64,000 nt of DNA from Methylobrevis albus (GCF_015904235.1 NZ_JADZLT010000050.1:554763-618762), one strand, 5' to 3'; shown: positions 35,907 through 46,703, counted from the stretch's first letter. Numbers and translations are program-made. The notes: generated by a model not told the origin, from the letters alone.

Positions 35907-36011
35907 GGAATTGTTGTAAACAAAGATAGCCGTTCCGGCCCGCCATGCAAGACCGGCGGACGCATGGCTGCCGACATCGCCCCCGGCACGGCGGGCGGCG
36001 GCCCGCCCGCC

Positions 36012-36515
36012 TCACGCCACGGCGATGATGTCCTCGTCGCTCATATGGCCCGGGATGATGGTGACGGGAATAGGGAAGCCGGTGCCCGACTTGCTGGCGA
36101 GCGAGGAAATCAGCGGCCCGGGGCCTTCCGACGAGGTCGCGGCGGCGAGCACCAGGATGGCGATGTCGGGGTCGGCATCGATCAGCGCGACGATCTCGTC
36201 CTTCACCGCGCCCTCGCGCACCACGCATTCGGGATCGACCCCGACGCGGTTGCGGGCGAGTTCGGCGAAGGTCGCGAGCGAGGCTTCGGCCCCCTCGATC
36301 GCCTCGGCGCGCATGATCTCCTCGACGCCGAGCCAGTGCTGGAAGTCGCCGGGCGGGATCACGTAGAGCAGCACCAGGCCGCCGCCGGTGCGGGCGGCGC
36401 GCGAGGCGCCGTAGACCACGGCACGTCCGCATTCGGGCGTGCCGTCGATCACGGCCAGGAACTTGCGGCGGTGGCCCTCTTCGCGGGCCGTGCGTCTCTT
36501 CACCATGGCGCGCAT
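36012..36515 (-). CDS. Universal stress protein family protein
   Basis: 167 residues, one Usp domain (about 12-160): it opens KFLAVIDGTPECGRAVVYGASRAA and ends with a variant of the nucleotide-loop region, ITIIPG-like (here VTIIPGHMSDEDI). The usual GxxGS-like ATP loop is not clear (SSLASKSGTGFPIPV), so it may not bind ATP tightly. Two ATGs three codons apart (36515, 36506) are possible; the first has GGTGGC upstream. It lies 80 bp after trpS and 137 bp before nfu, so it is probably in that operon. Confidence 0.87.
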   Translation of the reverse strand: MRAMVKRRTAREEGHRRKFLAVIDGTPECGRAVVYGASRAARTGGGLVLLYVIPPGDFQHWLGVEEIMRAEAIEGAEASLATFAELARNRVGVDPECVVREGAVKDEIVALIDADPDIAILVLAAATSSEGPGPLISSLASKSGTGFPIPVTIIPGHMSDEDIIAVA

Positions 36516-36594
36516 GCTGCCACCGGCGCGGCCCGCCGACAAGCAGCGCACCGCCGCAGGGGCGCGGTCATCATACGAGAAAGCGGCACCGGCC

Positions 36595-37644
36595 TCAGCC
36601 GGCGCTGCGCAGCAGGCCGACGATGTCCTTGACGTCGGCGAGGATCGGCGCCGCAATCGCCCGCGCCCGCTCCGCGCCGCGGCCGAGCACCGCGTCGATA
36701 TGCGCCGGGTCGGCGAGGAGTTCGCGCATCTTGCCCGCCACCGGCGCCAGCCGGTCGACGGCAAGGTCGGCGAGCGCCGGCTTGAACACCGAGAACTGCG
36801 CGCCGCCGAACTCCGCCAGCACGTCGGCCTTCGGCTTGCCGATCAGCGCGGCGTAGATGCCGACGAGGTTGTCGGCCTCCGGGCGGCCCTTCAGGCCGTC
36901 GAGCTCGGAGGGCAGCGGCTCCGGGTCGGTCTTCGCCCGGCGGATCTTCTGGGCGATCGCGTCGGCGTCGTCGGTGAGGTTGATGCGCGAATTGTCGGAC
37001 GGGTCCGACTTCGACATCTTCTTCGACCCGTCGCGCAGGCTCATCACGCGGGTCGCCGGGCCCTGGATCAGCGGCTCGGGCTGCGGGAAGAAGCCGTCGT
37101 CGCCGACGCCGAGGCCGAGCGCCGCGATCGAATCGGCAAAGTCGTGGTTGAACTTCGCGGCGGTGTCGCGGGCGAGTTCCAGGTGCTGCTTCTGGTCCTC
37201 GCCGACGGGCACGTGCGTCGCGCGGTAGGCGAGGATGTCGGCCGACATCAGGTTCGGATAGGCGTAGAGGCCGACCGAGGCGTTCTCGCGGTCCTTGCCG
37301 GCCTTCTCCTTGAACTGCGTCATGCGGTTGAGCCAGCCGAGGCGGGCGACGCAGTTGAAGATCCAGGCGAGCTCGGCATGGGCCGAGACCTGGCTCTGGT
37401 TGAAGACGATGTGCGCCTCGGGATCGATGCCGGCGGCGAGGAAGGCGGCGGTGACTTCGCGGATCTGGGTGCGCAGCGCCGCCGGATCCTGCCAGACGGT
37501 GATCGCGTGCAGGTCGACGACGCAATAGATGCAGTCGTGCGTCTTCTGCATCTCGACGAAGCGGACGATGGCGCCGAGATAGTTGCCGAGGTGCAGGTTG
37601 CCGGTCGGCTGGACGCCGGAGAAGACGCGGGGCTGGAACGCCAT
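36595..37644 (-). CDS. trpS: Tryptophan-tRNA ligase
   Basis: Class I aminoacyl-tRNA synthetase of 349 residues, normal for bacterial TrpRS. The HIGH-like motif is HLGN at 18-21 in [16 protein letters not shown] and the KMSKS loop is present in [12 protein letters not shown]. It lacks any extra domain. The upstream in-frame Met (37713) is rejected because the ATG at 37644 begins the conserved sequence. It lies 82 bp after murJ on the same strand. Confidence 0.97.
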   Translation of the reverse strand: MAFQPRVFSGVQPTGNLHLGNYLGAIVRFVEMQKTHDCIYCVVDLHAITVWQDPAALRTQIREVTAAFLAAGIDPEAHIVFNQSQVSAHAELAWIFNCVARLGWLNRMTQFKEKAGKDRENASVGLYAYPNLMSADILAYRATHVPVGEDQKQHLELARDTAAKFNHDFADSIAALGLGVGDDGFFPQPEPLIQGPATRVMSLRDGSKKMSKSDPSDNSRINLTDDADAIAQKIRRAKTDPEPLPSELDGLKGRPEADNLVGIYAALIGKPKADVLAEFGGAQFSVFKPALADLAVDRLAPVAGKMRELLADPAHIDAVLGRGAERARAIAAPILADVKDIVGLLRSAG

Positions 37645-37726
37645 GGAATATCGGCCTCTGGAAGGCGGTCTGTCGGGTCGCAGGGTTATGGACAAGAGGG
37701 ACGCGGCGTTCAAGGGCGAAGGGTGT

Positions 37727-39292
37727 TCACCCCCGCCGGCGGCGTCTGAGCAGGCCGAGGAAGCGGCGGGCGTCGACGACGCCGGTGACGTGGACCACGA
37801 CGGCGTAGACGAGGCCGGCGCCGAGGCAGAGGGCGCCGAGTGACGCGACCGAGAGCTCTAGGTCGGGCGAGCCGATCCAGCCGGCGAGGCGCCACGCCCC
37901 GAGAGACAGCACCGCCCCCATCAGGGCGGCGGCGAGGGTGAGCAGCGGCAGCCGGCGCAGCGCGGTGCCGTCGAGCCGGAACCAGCCGCGGCGCCAGAGG
38001 CCGCCGGCGAGCAGGCCCGCGTTGACCCAGCCCGACAGCGAGGTCGCGATCGCGATGCCGACATGGGCGAACACCGGGAACAGCGCCAGCGAGGCGACGA
38101 TGTTCACCGCGATCGAGACGCCGGAATAGATCATCGGCGTCTTGGTGTCCTCGCGGGCGAAGAAGCCCGGCGACAGCACCTTGATGAGCACGAAGGCCGG
38201 CAGGCCGATCGCAAAGCCCGCGAGCGCCGCGGCGGTCGCCGCGGTGTCCTCGGCCGTGAAGGCGCCGCGCTCGAACAGGACGTGGATGATCTCGGTCGGG
38301 ATCACGGCCAGCGCCACGGCCGCCGGCAGCGTCAGCGCGGTGGCGAACTCCAGCGCGCGGTTCATGCTGGTCGAGGCGGTTTCCGGCGTCGCCGAGCGCA
38401 GCTGGCGCGAGATGTCGGGCAGGAGCACGACGCCGATCGCGACGCCGACGACGCCGAGGGGCAGCTGGTAGAGCCGGTCGGCATAGGCGAGGTAGGAGAC
38501 GGCGCTCTCCTGCATCGAGGCGATCGCCGTGCCGATGACGATGTTGACCTGGGTGATGCCGCCGGCGAGCAGGCCGGGCAGCCCGAGCGCCAGCAGGCGG
38601 CGGACGTTCACCGTCATGCGCGGGCGCACGAGGCGCGGCATGACACCGAGCATCCTGAGCCCGAACCAGACCGCGCCGAGCTGGGCGATGCCGGCGATGA
38701 ACACCGACCACGACAGCACCACCGCCGCCTCGCGGCCGCCTTCCGACCCCTGCCACCAGATCAGCCCCATGCCGGCGATCAAGAGCACGTTGAGCAGCGA
38801 CGGCGCGAAGGCGGCGAGCGCGAAGCGGCCGTAGGTCTGCAGCATGCCCGCCACCATCGCCGTCAGCGACATGCAGGCGAGATAGGGGAACATGATGCGG
38901 GACAGCTCGGTGGTGAGCGCGAACTTTTCCGCGTCGCTCGCAAAGCCCGGCGCCAGCACCCAGACGAAGCCGGGCGCGGCAATGAGCGCCACTGCGGTGA
39001 ACAGGCCGAGCACCAGCAACAGCCCGGCGAGGATCTCCTCGGCGAAGCGCCGCGCCCCGTCGTCGCCATCCTCCTCCACCGCGCGGGCGAACAGCGGCAC
39101 GAAGGCGGAGTTGAACGCGCCCTCGGCGAACAGCCGCCGGAACAGGTTCGGCAGGCGGAACGCGACGAAGAAGGCGTCGGCGGTCGGCCCCGAGCCGAGC
39201 ATCATCGCCATGACGACGTCGCGCACAAAGCCGAGCAGCCGGCTCGTCAGCGTCGCCATGCCGACGGTGGCGAAGTTGCGGAAGAGGTTCAT
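37727..39292 (-). CDS. murJ: Lipid II flippase MurJ
   Basis: 521 residues with about 14 TM segments, MOP superfamily. Conserved openings [23 protein letters not shown] and [29 protein letters not shown] include the essential arginines near residues 18-24 and 50-55. It flips the peptidoglycan precursor lipid II to the periplasm. It lies between glnD and trpS on the same strand; repeat copy E separates it from glnD, so a separate promoter is likely. Confidence 0.96.
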   Translation of the reverse strand: MNLFRNFATVGMATLTSRLLGFVRDVVMAMMLGSGPTADAFFVAFRLPNLFRRLFAEGAFNSAFVPLFARAVEEDGDDGARRFAEEILAGLLLVLGLFTAVALIAAPGFVWVLAPGFASDAEKFALTTELSRIMFPYLACMSLTAMVAGMLQTYGRFALAAFAPSLLNVLLIAGMGLIWWQGSEGGREAAVVLSWSVFIAGIAQLGAVWFGLRMLGVMPRLVRPRMTVNVRRLLALGLPGLLAGGITQVNIVIGTAIASMQESAVSYLAYADRLYQLPLGVVGVAIGVVLLPDISRQLRSATPETASTSMNRALEFATALTLPAAVALAVIPTEIIHVLFERGAFTAEDTAATAAALAGFAIGLPAFVLIKVLSPGFFAREDTKTPMIYSGVSIAVNIVASLALFPVFAHVGIAIATSLSGWVNAGLLAGGLWRRGWFRLDGTALRRLPLLTLAAALMGAVLSLGAWRLAGWIGSPDLELSVASLGALCLGAGLVYAVVVHVTGVVDARRFLGLLRRRRRG

Positions 39293-39358
39293 GCGGGGAC
39301 GCGGGGGGTGGGACGGGGGCGGCTTGTCGGAATGCGGCGGGCGCTGAGACCGCGGACA

Positions 39359-39466
39359 GTCCCCCCCTCCCCGGCCCTCCCCCTCGAGGGGGGAGGGGGT
39401 CGTGTGGCGCGGCCCATCGATTGTCGTCCCCTCCCCCCTCGAGGGGGAGGGACAGGGAGGGGGGGA
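39359..39466. repeat. Intergenic inverted-arm repeat, copy E (short spacer)
   Basis: Arms of about 41 nt at 39359-39399 and 39425-39466 with the core CCCCCTCGAGGGGG. They are near-perfect reverse complements, with CCCGGCC versus GGGACAG as the main difference. Spacer only about 25 nt. It lies between glnD and murJ. Confidence 0.75.
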
Positions 39467-39512
39467 CTCGCGGCCGGGTGGTGCGTTGCCAGGGCAATAG
39501 TCAAGCCGGTCC

Positions 39513-42311
39513 TCATCCCACTGCCACCTTGCGCGCGGGCGCCTTCGCCTCCGGTTCGGTGCCGTTGAAGGCGTGGGTCAGGCGGCGGCGGATCGCGGCC
39601 TGGCGGCCTGAAGAGAGGATCTTCTGGCCGAGCAGGTCGGTGACGTAGAACACGTCGACCGCGCGCTCGCCGAAGGTCGCGACATGGGCCGAGGTGATGT
39701 TGAGGCTGAGGTCCGAGATCGCGCGGGTGAGGTCGTAGAGCAGGCCGGGGCGGTCGAGGCCGGAGACCTCGATCACCGAGAAGCGGTCGGAGAGCGAGTT
39801 GTCGAGCGTCACCTGGGTTTCCAGCACGAAGGCCTTCGACGGCCGCTTGCTGCCGACCACCTTGCGGGCGATCGTCTCGGGCAGCTTCTCGCGCCCTTCG
39901 AGGGCGGCCTCGATCAGCCGGGTGATGCGCTCGGCCCGGCGCAGTTCGTCCTCGTCGTGCTGCAGCTCGCGCGAGACGACGATGGTGTCGAGCGCCATGC
40001 CGTCGGTGGTGGTGAAGATCTGCGCGTCGACGATGTTGCCGCCGGCGACCGTGCAGGCGCCGGCGATGTTCGACAGGAGCCGGGGATGGTCTGGGGCGAC
40101 CACGGTGATCTCGGTGACGCCCTCGAACGGCTTCGTCTCGTAGCGCGTCGCGAGGCGGCGGCCCTCGCGGTCGGCACTGCGGATCAATGCCGCGTGGTCG
40201 AGCTTCGAATCGATGTCGACGCGTAGCAGGTAGGGCGGATAGTGGCGGGCGAGATAGCGCTCGCGCTCGTCCGCCGGCCAGTCGGCGAGCGCGAAGTCGA
40301 GTTCACGCCGGGCGCTCTCGATGCGCTTCTCGCGGGCGAGCTGCGAATGGCCGCCGAGCAGATAGGGCTCGGTCTCGTAGTAGAGCGTGCGCAGCAGCTG
40401 GCCCTTCCAGCCGGTCCACACCCCCGGGCCGACGCCGCGGATGTCGGCGATGGTGAGAATCAGCAACAGCTTCAGCCGCTCCAGCGTCTGCACCACGCCG
40501 GCAAAATCGCGGATCGTCTTGCGGTCGGCGAGATCGCGCGACTGCGCGGTCATCGACATGGTGAGGTGCTGCTCGACCAGCCAGGCGATCAGGTCGGTCT
40601 CGGCCGGCGTGAAGCCGAAGCGCGGGCTGAGCTTGCGCGCGACCTTGGCACCGGCGACGGAATGATCCTCCGGCCGGCCCTTGGCGATGTCGTGCAGGAA
40701 CAGCGCGAAATAGAGCGCGGTGCGGTTCTGGATGCCGGACTTGAAGATCTCGGTCGCGAGAGGATGGCTCTCCTGGATGCGGCCGTTCTCGATGTCGGAG
40801 AGGATGCCGATGCAGCGCAGCGTGTGCTCGTCCACCGTATAGTGGTGGTACATGTTGAACTGCATCATCGCGACGACCTTGCCGAACTCCGGCACGAAGC
40901 GGCCGAGCAGGCCGACCTCGTTCATCGCGCGCAGCACCGCTTCGGGCCGCCGCGGCGAGCAGAGGATCTCGAGGAACAGCCGATTCGCCTCCTCGTTGTC
41001 GCGCAAGGCGGCGTCGACGAGACGCAGCGAGCGGGTGATCAGCTTCAGCGCGTCGGGGTGGAAGGCGATGTCCTCGCGGTCGGCGACGTGGAAGATGCGG
41101 ATCAGCTCGACCGGGTCGCGCTCGAAGACGCGGTCGTCGGCGACCATCAGGCGATCGTTCTCGATGAAGAAGCTGGCCGAGCCGGCGAGCGGGCGCCGCT
41201 TTTTCCGGGCGAGCCGGCCGAGCACGCGGTCGAGCATCGGCGCGGATTTCGCGTGGTTCACTTCCAGCGCCGAGCAGAAGATGCGGGTGAGGTCGCCGAC
41301 GTCCTTCGCGACGAGGAAATAGTGCTTCATGAAGCGCTCGACGTCGGTGAGGCCCGAGCGGGCCTGGTAGCCGAGCAGCCGGGCGATCTCGCGCTGCACG
41401 TCGAAGGTGAGCCGGTCCTCGGGCTTGCGCGTCACGAAGTGCAGGTTGCAGCGCACCGCCCAGAGGAAGTCCTCGCATTTCCGGAAGCGGGTGTATTCGG
41501 CACGCGAGAACACGCCGCGGGCGACGAGTTCCTCGCCGCTGCCGACCTCGTAGAAATATTGCGCGATCCAGAACAGCGTGTGCAGGTCGCGCAGGCCGCC
41601 CTTGCTCTCCTTGACGTTCGGCTCGACCAGATAGCGCGACTGGCCCTGGCGCCGGTGGCGCTCGTCGCGCTCCTGCAGCTTCGCCTGGATGAACTCGGTG
41701 CCGGTGCCGGCGACGACCTCGGCGGCAAAGCGCGCGGTGAGTTCCTTGAACAGGCCGTCGTGGCCGCAGATGCGGCGGGCTTCGAGGATCGAGGTGCGGA
41801 TCGTCATGTCGGCGCGCGACAGGCGGATGCACTCGTCGACGCGGCGGGTGGCGTGGCCGACCTTGAAGCCGAGATCCCACAGCACGTAGAGCATGTATTC
41901 GACGACGCTCTCGCCCCACGGCGTCTGCTTGTAGGGCAGCACGAACAGGAGATCGATGTCGGAGCCCGGCGCCAGCGTGCCACGGCCATAGCCGCCGACG
42001 GCGCAGATCGACATGTGTTCGGCGGCGGAGGGGTTGTCGACCTTGTAGACCCGGGCGATCGCAAACTCGTAGACGACGCGGATCAGCGTGTCGGTGAGGT
42101 GCGACAGGCGGCGGGCGCAGAGCAGGCCCTTGCGGTCGGACTGCAGCAGCGCGCGCGCCCGGTCGCGGCCGTCGGCGTTCGCCTGCTTCAGCAGCGCGAC
42201 GACGCGGGTGCGGGCGTCGGCCAGCGTCGACGTTTCGCGGTAGGCGAGTTCGATCTCGTCACGCAGCCGGGCCTCGTCGATGATGTCGTCGAAATCGCTC
42301 GCTCTGCTCAT
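39513..42311 (-). CDS. glnD: [Protein-PII] uridylyltransferase / uridylyl-removing enzyme
   Basis: 932 residues, full length. Nucleotidyltransferase motif GGYGRG (106-111) with SDIDLL; PII-uridylyltransferase middle domain; HD domain with HDIAKG and HSVAG; two C-terminal ACT domains (about 720-800 and 835-910, for example VVAPDHPRLLSNIAG and VSGLDRPGLLYDLTR). It senses glutamine and modifies PII proteins, thus setting nitrogen control, relevant to the urt operon in the same window. ATG at 42311 has GGAAGG before it. It starts the leftward glnD-murJ-trpS-usp-nfu set. Confidence 0.97.
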   Translation of the reverse strand: MSRASDFDDIIDEARLRDEIELAYRETSTLADARTRVVALLKQANADGRDRARALLQSDRKGLLCARRLSHLTDTLIRVVYEFAIARVYKVDNPSAAEHMSICAVGGYGRGTLAPGSDIDLLFVLPYKQTPWGESVVEYMLYVLWDLGFKVGHATRRVDECIRLSRADMTIRTSILEARRICGHDGLFKELTARFAAEVVAGTGTEFIQAKLQERDERHRRQGQSRYLVEPNVKESKGGLRDLHTLFWIAQYFYEVGSGEELVARGVFSRAEYTRFRKCEDFLWAVRCNLHFVTRKPEDRLTFDVQREIARLLGYQARSGLTDVERFMKHYFLVAKDVGDLTRIFCSALEVNHAKSAPMLDRVLGRLARKKRRPLAGSASFFIENDRLMVADDRVFERDPVELIRIFHVADREDIAFHPDALKLITRSLRLVDAALRDNEEANRLFLEILCSPRRPEAVLRAMNEVGLLGRFVPEFGKVVAMMQFNMYHHYTVDEHTLRCIGILSDIENGRIQESHPLATEIFKSGIQNRTALYFALFLHDIAKGRPEDHSVAGAKVARKLSPRFGFTPAETDLIAWLVEQHLTMSMTAQSRDLADRKTIRDFAGVVQTLERLKLLLILTIADIRGVGPGVWTGWKGQLLRTLYYETEPYLLGGHSQLAREKRIESARRELDFALADWPADERERYLARHYPPYLLRVDIDSKLDHAALIRSADREGRRLATRYETKPFEGVTEITVVAPDHPRLLSNIAGACTVAGGNIVDAQIFTTTDGMALDTIVVSRELQHDEDELRRAERITRLIEAALEGREKLPETIARKVVGSKRPSKAFVLETQVTLDNSLSDRFSVIEVSGLDRPGLLYDLTRAISDLSLNITSAHVATFGERAVDVFYVTDLLGQKILSSGRQAAIRRRLTHAFNGTEPEAKAPARKVAVG

Positions 42312-42461
42312 GACCGCCTTCCGCTGAACGGGCGCGACCCTAACGCGGAAGTCCCTAGGATTCCACTAGCGGCGCGGGCCGTTGCGGGCGGGCGGCGGGC
42401 TTGCCGGCCCCTGCCCGTCCCCCTACTCTCCGCCCCTTGCGATCAAGACCGGAGCCGCCCG

Positions 42462-42860
42462 TTGCCGAACGCCGAAACCGAGCTCGCGGGCCGCTACCGC
42501 GCCTACATCGCCTGCTTGAACGCGCAGGACTGGCCGGCACTCGGCCGCTTCGTGCATGACGACGCCCGGCACAACGGCCGCCGCTTCGGGCTCGCCGGCT
42601 ACCGGGCGATGCTGGAGCAGGATTTCCGAGAGATTCCCGACCTCCGCTTCGAGATCGGCCTGCTGGTTTGCGAGCCGCCGCACGTCGCGAGCCGGCTGCT
42701 GTTCGACTGCACGCCGACGGCCAAGTTCCTCGGCCTCGCCGTCGGCGGGCGCCGGATCGCCTTCACCGAGAACGTGTTCTACCGCTTCGAGGACGGGCTG
42801 ATCATCGACGTCTGGTCGGTGATCGACAAGGCGGCGATCGAGGCGCAGCTCCAGGGTTGA
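42462..42860 (+). CDS. SnoaL-like (NTF2-fold) protein
   Basis: 132 residues of the SnoaL/ester-cyclase-like NTF2 fold: RYRAYIACLNAQDW at the start, VHDDARHNGR, the EIPDLRFEIG strand and FYRFEDGLIIDVWSVID at the end. The TTG start at 42462 is chosen because GGAG lies 7 nt upstream and no ATG gives a family-like beginning; the frame is open much further up but only as an antisense shadow of glnD. Divergent from glnD and convergent with the Tat-MarR gene (18 bp between ends). Substrate unknown; many such proteins are small-molecule isomerases or have no known activity. Confidence 0.78.
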   Translation: MPNAETELAGRYRAYIACLNAQDWPALGRFVHDDARHNGRRFGLAGYRAMLEQDFREIPDLRFEIGLLVCEPPHVASRLLFDCTPTAKFLGLAVGGRRIAFTENVFYRFEDGLIIDVWSVIDKAAIEAQLQG

Positions 42861-42878
42861 GGGGCGGCGGCGCAGCGG

Positions 42879-43526
42879 TCAGAGGCGATAGAGGATCGTA
42901 TCCGTCCAGAACCGATCGAGCCGCGCGAGCGTCTGCCTCGCGTCGCCGAGTTCTCCGTGCGAGACGCCGGAAAGGTAATGGACGCTGCGCGTCTGCCGGG
43001 TCAGGCCCGCAAGCACGGTGGCGACAGCCTCTTGTCCCCTGGCGGTCAGCTCGATTCTGGTCGAGCGGTCCCGGTCTGTCCAGGTCACGTAGCCCCGCTT
43101 TGCGAGACGGCTCATCATCGCCCGACAATTGTTCCAGGTTCCGGCGTATGTCCGCAACAACCGCCTGTCGCCGTTGACCTCGGCGATGTTCAGCAGCAGC
43201 AGGCCCTCGGCGCCGCTGAGGTCGTCGCAGCCCGCCCGCTGCAACTCGTCGCAGACCGTGTCGAGCAGGCGGTTGTGGGCGCGCTGCAGCGCCCGCAGCG
43301 CCTCGAAGTAATCGGCCGTCACGGCCTCGTCGGCAACCGGGGCGACTGGGGCGACCGGTGCTGCGGGAGGCACATCGGGACCTCCACTCGCCATGGCGCC
43401 GGCGGCAGGCGCAGCTGTCGCCGCGACGGCCGGCGCGGCAAGGGCGGCGGCGCCGAGGCCGGCGAGCAGGGTTCGGCGGGAGAGGCCGGATTCGGCGGCG
43501 GCGTCGTGATCGGCGTTGTGGGACAT
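42879..43526 (-). CDS. MarR-fold winged-helix protein with a Tat-type signal sequence
   Basis: 215 residues. The N-terminus has S-R-R-T-L-L at 16-21 followed by a hydrophobic alanine-rich stretch (22-44), the form of a twin-arginine signal. A proline/valine linker (about 50-75) leads to a MarR-type winged helix (about 80-210): RAHNRLLDTVCDEL, LLLLNIAEV, NNCRAMMSRLAKRGYVTW, DRSTRIELTARG. The winged helix recalls the rhizobial LdtR type. The ATG at 43526 has GGGAGGGC close upstream, while the Met at the end of the signal has no ribosome binding site, so translation does seem to include the signal. A DNA-binding fold with an export signal is odd; see findings. It lies just downstream of mutS. 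Confidence 0.8.
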   Translation of the reverse strand: MSHNADHDAAAESGLSRRTLLAGLGAAALAAPAVAATAAPAAGAMASGGPDVPPAAPVAPVAPVADEAVTADYFEALRALQRAHNRLLDTVCDELQRAGCDDLSGAEGLLLLNIAEVNGDRRLLRTYAGTWNNCRAMMSRLAKRGYVTWTDRDRSTRIELTARGQEAVATVLAGLTRQTRSVHYLSGVSHGELGDARQTLARLDRFWTDTILYRL

Positions 43527-43621
43527 GGGTGCCCTCCCGGCTTCGGCATGGTGAACGGCCATGATGCCGCCCCGCCGATTCGCCGGCAATTCACGATCCG
43601 GCCCGCGATCCGAAAAGCCCC

Positions 43622-46378
43622 TCAGCCCTCGTCCCGCGCCCGTTCGGCCTTCAGCCGGTAGAGCGCCTCCAGCGCCTCGCGCGGGCTCATGTCGTCGGGG
43701 CGGAGGCCGTCGAGCAGGGCGAGCACCGGCGGGGGTGGGGCGTCGGGGGCCGGCGCCGCGGCGCGGCGGCGGGCGGCGGTGAACAGCGGCAGGTCGTCGA
43801 TCAGCGAGGCCGGGGCGTGGCCGCCGGATTTCTCGAGCTCCGTCAGCACGGCCTTCGCCCGCTCGACCACCGCGGCCGGCAGACCGGCGAGCTTTGCCAC
43901 CTGGATGCCGTAGGAGCGGTCGGCGGCGCCGGGCACGATCTCGTGCAGGAAGACGACGTCGCCCTTCCATTCCTTGACCTTGACGGTGGCGTTGACGACG
44001 CGCTCCAGCCGCTCCGACAGGGCGGTGAGCTCGTGGTAGTGCGTCGCGAACAGGGCGCGTGAGCGGTTGACGGCGTGGAGGTGCTCCACCGTCGCCCAGG
44101 CGATCGACAGGCCGTCGAAGGTGGCGGTGCCGCGGCCGATCTCGTCGAGGATGACGAGGGCGCGCGGGCCGGCCTGGTTGAGGATCGCCGCGGTCTCGAT
44201 CATCTCGACCATGAAGGTGGACCGGCCGCGCGCGAGGTCGTCGGCGGCGCCGACGCGGCTGAACAGGCGGTCGACGACGCCGATGTGGGCCGCCGCCGCC
44301 GGCACGAACGCGCCCATCTGCGCCAGCACCGCGATCAGCGCGTTCTGGCGCAGGAAGGTCGACTTGCCGGCCATGTTGGGGCCGGTGACGAGCCAGATCC
44401 GCCCGCCCTCCCCCGTCGTCGACGCGGCCGCGGCCCCCGGCGCCGCGCCGAGGTCGGCGTCGTTGGCGACGAAGGACTGGCCGTCTTCCGCCAGCATTTC
44501 TTCCACCACCGGGTGCCGGCCGGCGGTGATGCGGAAGGCGCCGCTGTCGTCGACCTTCGGCCGCGTCCAGCGCCGGGCATCGGCGAGCGCCGCAAGGCCG
44601 CTCGCGACATCGAGCGCGGCGAGCGCCTCGGCGGCGCGCTTGATGCCGGCGCCGGCGGCGATCACCGCGGCGGTGAGATCGTCGAAGACGGCGAGCTCGA
44701 TCGCCGTCGCCCGTTCGCCGGCGCTGGCGATCTTCCCCTCCAGCGCGCCGAGCTCGACAGTGGAGAAGCGCACCGCGCCGGCCATGGTCTGGCGGTGGAT
44801 GAAGGTGGCGTTGAGCGGCGCCGACAGCATCGCCGGCGCATGCTGCGGGCCGACCTCGACGTAGTAGCCGAGGACGTTGTTGTGGCGGATCTTGAGGCCC
44901 TTCACCTCGGCGAGCCCGGCGTAGGTCGCCTGCAGCGAGGCGATCACCTGGCGGCTTTCGTCGCGCAAGGCGCGCGTCTCGTCGAGGTCGGCGCGGAAGC
45001 CGGCGCGCACGAAGCCGCCGTCGCGCTTCAGGAGTGGCAGGTCATCGGCGAGCGCCTCAGCGAGGCGGCCGCCGAGATCGTGCGGCGCGGTGCCGAGCGC
45101 GGCCATCGCGGCCGCCACCTCGTCGCCGGGCATCTCGACCTCGACGAGCCGGCCGAACACGCCGACGGCGGCGGCGAGCCCCGCGCCGACGGCGGCGAGA
45201 TCGCGCGGGCCGCCGCGGCCGAGCGCGAGGCGCGACAAGGCCCGCGCCATGTCGGGCGCCCGGGCGAGACGGCCGGCGACCTCCTCGCGCAGGCTGGAAT
45301 CGCGCAGGAACAGCTCGACCGCGTCGAGGCGGCGGCGGATCGCCTCCGGGTCGGTCAGCGGGCTCGCCAGCCGCTCGGCGAGCAGGCGGGCGCCGGCGCC
45401 GGTAACGGTGCGGTCGATGGTGGCGAGCAAGCTGCCCCGGCGCTCGCCACCCAGCGTCCGGACCAGCTCGAGGTTGGCGCGGGTCGCCGCATCGATCGCC
45501 ATCGCCGCGCCGCTCGCCTCGCGCTGCGGCGGATCGAGCGGCGGGCGGCGGCCGAGCTGGGTCTTGTCGACATAGGCGACGACCGCGGCGGCCGCCGTCG
45601 TCTCGAGCCGGGTGAAGCCGCCGAAGGCGTCGAGGCTGGCGACGCCGAAGAAGCTCGCCAGCCGGTCGCCGGCAGTAGCGCCGTCAAAGAAGGCGCGCGG
45701 CACCGGCACGATCGCAGCTCCGGTCGCGGCGCCGATCTCGCGGAAGCGCAGGCGGAAATCGGCTTCGTCGAGCAGGCTGTCAGGGACCAGCAGTTCGCGC
45801 GGCTCGACGCGGGCAATGCTTGCTGCCAGCGCCGCCGCGTCGAACTCGGCGAGGCGGAAGGCGCCGGTCGACATGTCGATCCAGGCGAGCGCGAAGCGGT
45901 CGCCGCCGCCCTCGCCGCCTTTTGCCCGGGCCAGCGCCGACAGGAAGTTGGAGCGGCGGGCGTCGAGGAGGTTGTCCTCGGTGATGGTGCCGGGGGTGAC
46001 GAGGCGGACGACGTCGCGCCGCACCACCGACTTTGCGCCGCGCTTCCTCGCCTCGGCGGGGTCCTCGACCTGCTCGCAGACGGCGACGCGGTGGCCGAGG
46101 GCGATCAGGCGCTGCAGGTAGTCGTCGGCGGTGTGCAGCGGCACACCGCACATCGGGATGTCGCGGCCGTAGTGCTTGCCGCGCTTCGTCAGCGTGATGC
46201 CGAGCGCGCGGCTCGCGACCTCGGCGTCCTCGAAGAACATCTCGTAGAAGTCGCCCATCCGGAAGAACAGCAGGCTGTCCGGGTTGGCGGCCTTGATCTC
46301 GATGAACTGCTCCATCACCGGCGTGACATGGCCGGTGACGGGCTCGGCTTCCGGTTCTGGCGGGGCGTGCTCGTTCAT
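43622..46378 (-). CDS. mutS: DNA mismatch repair protein MutS
   Basis: 918 residues. Mismatch-recognition motif GDFYEMF near 45 with the wedge Phe and Glu, connector, core and clamp domains, ATPase Walker [10 protein letters not shown], Walker B region [16 protein letters not shown] and the conserved FATHYHELT. The ATG at 46378 is used; the TTG six codons up is unlikely. Adjacent glnD/mutS order is frequent in rhizobia; here two small genes lie between them. Confidence 0.97.
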   Translation of the reverse strand: MNEHAPPEPEAEPVTGHVTPVMEQFIEIKAANPDSLLFFRMGDFYEMFFEDAEVASRALGITLTKRGKHYGRDIPMCGVPLHTADDYLQRLIALGHRVAVCEQVEDPAEARKRGAKSVVRRDVVRLVTPGTITEDNLLDARRSNFLSALARAKGGEGGGDRFALAWIDMSTGAFRLAEFDAAALAASIARVEPRELLVPDSLLDEADFRLRFREIGAATGAAIVPVPRAFFDGATAGDRLASFFGVASLDAFGGFTRLETTAAAAVVAYVDKTQLGRRPPLDPPQREASGAAMAIDAATRANLELVRTLGGERRGSLLATIDRTVTGAGARLLAERLASPLTDPEAIRRRLDAVELFLRDSSLREEVAGRLARAPDMARALSRLALGRGGPRDLAAVGAGLAAAVGVFGRLVEVEMPGDEVAAAMAALGTAPHDLGGRLAEALADDLPLLKRDGGFVRAGFRADLDETRALRDESRQVIASLQATYAGLAEVKGLKIRHNNVLGYYVEVGPQHAPAMLSAPLNATFIHRQTMAGAVRFSTVELGALEGKIASAGERATAIELAVFDDLTAAVIAAGAGIKRAAEALAALDVASGLAALADARRWTRPKVDDSGAFRITAGRHPVVEEMLAEDGQSFVANDADLGAAPGAAAASTTGEGGRIWLVTGPNMAGKSTFLRQNALIAVLAQMGAFVPAAAAHIGVVDRLFSRVGAADDLARGRSTFMVEMIETAAILNQAGPRALVILDEIGRGTATFDGLSIAWATVEHLHAVNRSRALFATHYHELTALSERLERVVNATVKVKEWKGDVVFLHEIVPGAADRSYGIQVAKLAGLPAAVVERAKAVLTELEKSGGHAPASLIDDLPLFTAARRRAAAPAPDAPPPPVLALLDGLRPDDMSPREALEALYRLKAERARDEG

Positions 46379-46474
46379 CGCGGCGGACCCTAGCAATTTC
46401 GGCCGGCCGGTTCACGCGCCGCGGGCGGGTGTCCACAGGGGGAGAGCGGAAATGTCGGGGTGGGGGGAGAGGCT

Positions 46475-46623
46475 GCGCCCCTCATCCGGCCTTCGGCCAC
46501 CTTCTCCCGCGAGGGGAGAAGGGAATGGGGCCAGATTCCGGGTGAGGTTTTCGCTCCGAGCACAGACGTCAAATCCCTTCTCACCTTGCGGGAGAAGGTG
46601 GCCGAAGGCCGGATGAGGGGCGC
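46475..46623. repeat. RIME-like intergenic palindrome, second repeat family (copy F)
   Basis: Left arm from 46475 (GCGCCCCTCATCCGGCCTTC) and right arm ending at 46623 (GAAGGCCGGATGAGGGGCGC) are near-perfect reverse complements of about 48 nt, with CTTCTCCC / GGGAGAAG inside. The sequence is of the kind described as RIME in rhizobia. It fills most of the 325-bp gap between mutS and the GMC gene. No gene is visible in that gap. Confidence 0.8.
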
Positions 46624-46650
46624 GGCGCTGCCTCCTCGCAACCGTCCCCC

Positions 46651-46686
46651 AAAAAAGTCCGGCCGCCGCGGGAGGGCGGCGGCCGG
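46651..46686 (-). terminator. Rho-independent terminator after the GMC dehydrogenase gene
   Basis: Read leftward: an 11-bp perfect stem (CCGGCCGCCGC / GCGGCGGCCGG) with a 6-nt loop, then ACTTTTTT. It begins 17 bp after the stop. Confidence 0.88.
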
Positions 46687-46703
46687 CAGGGAGAGGACGG
46701 GGA

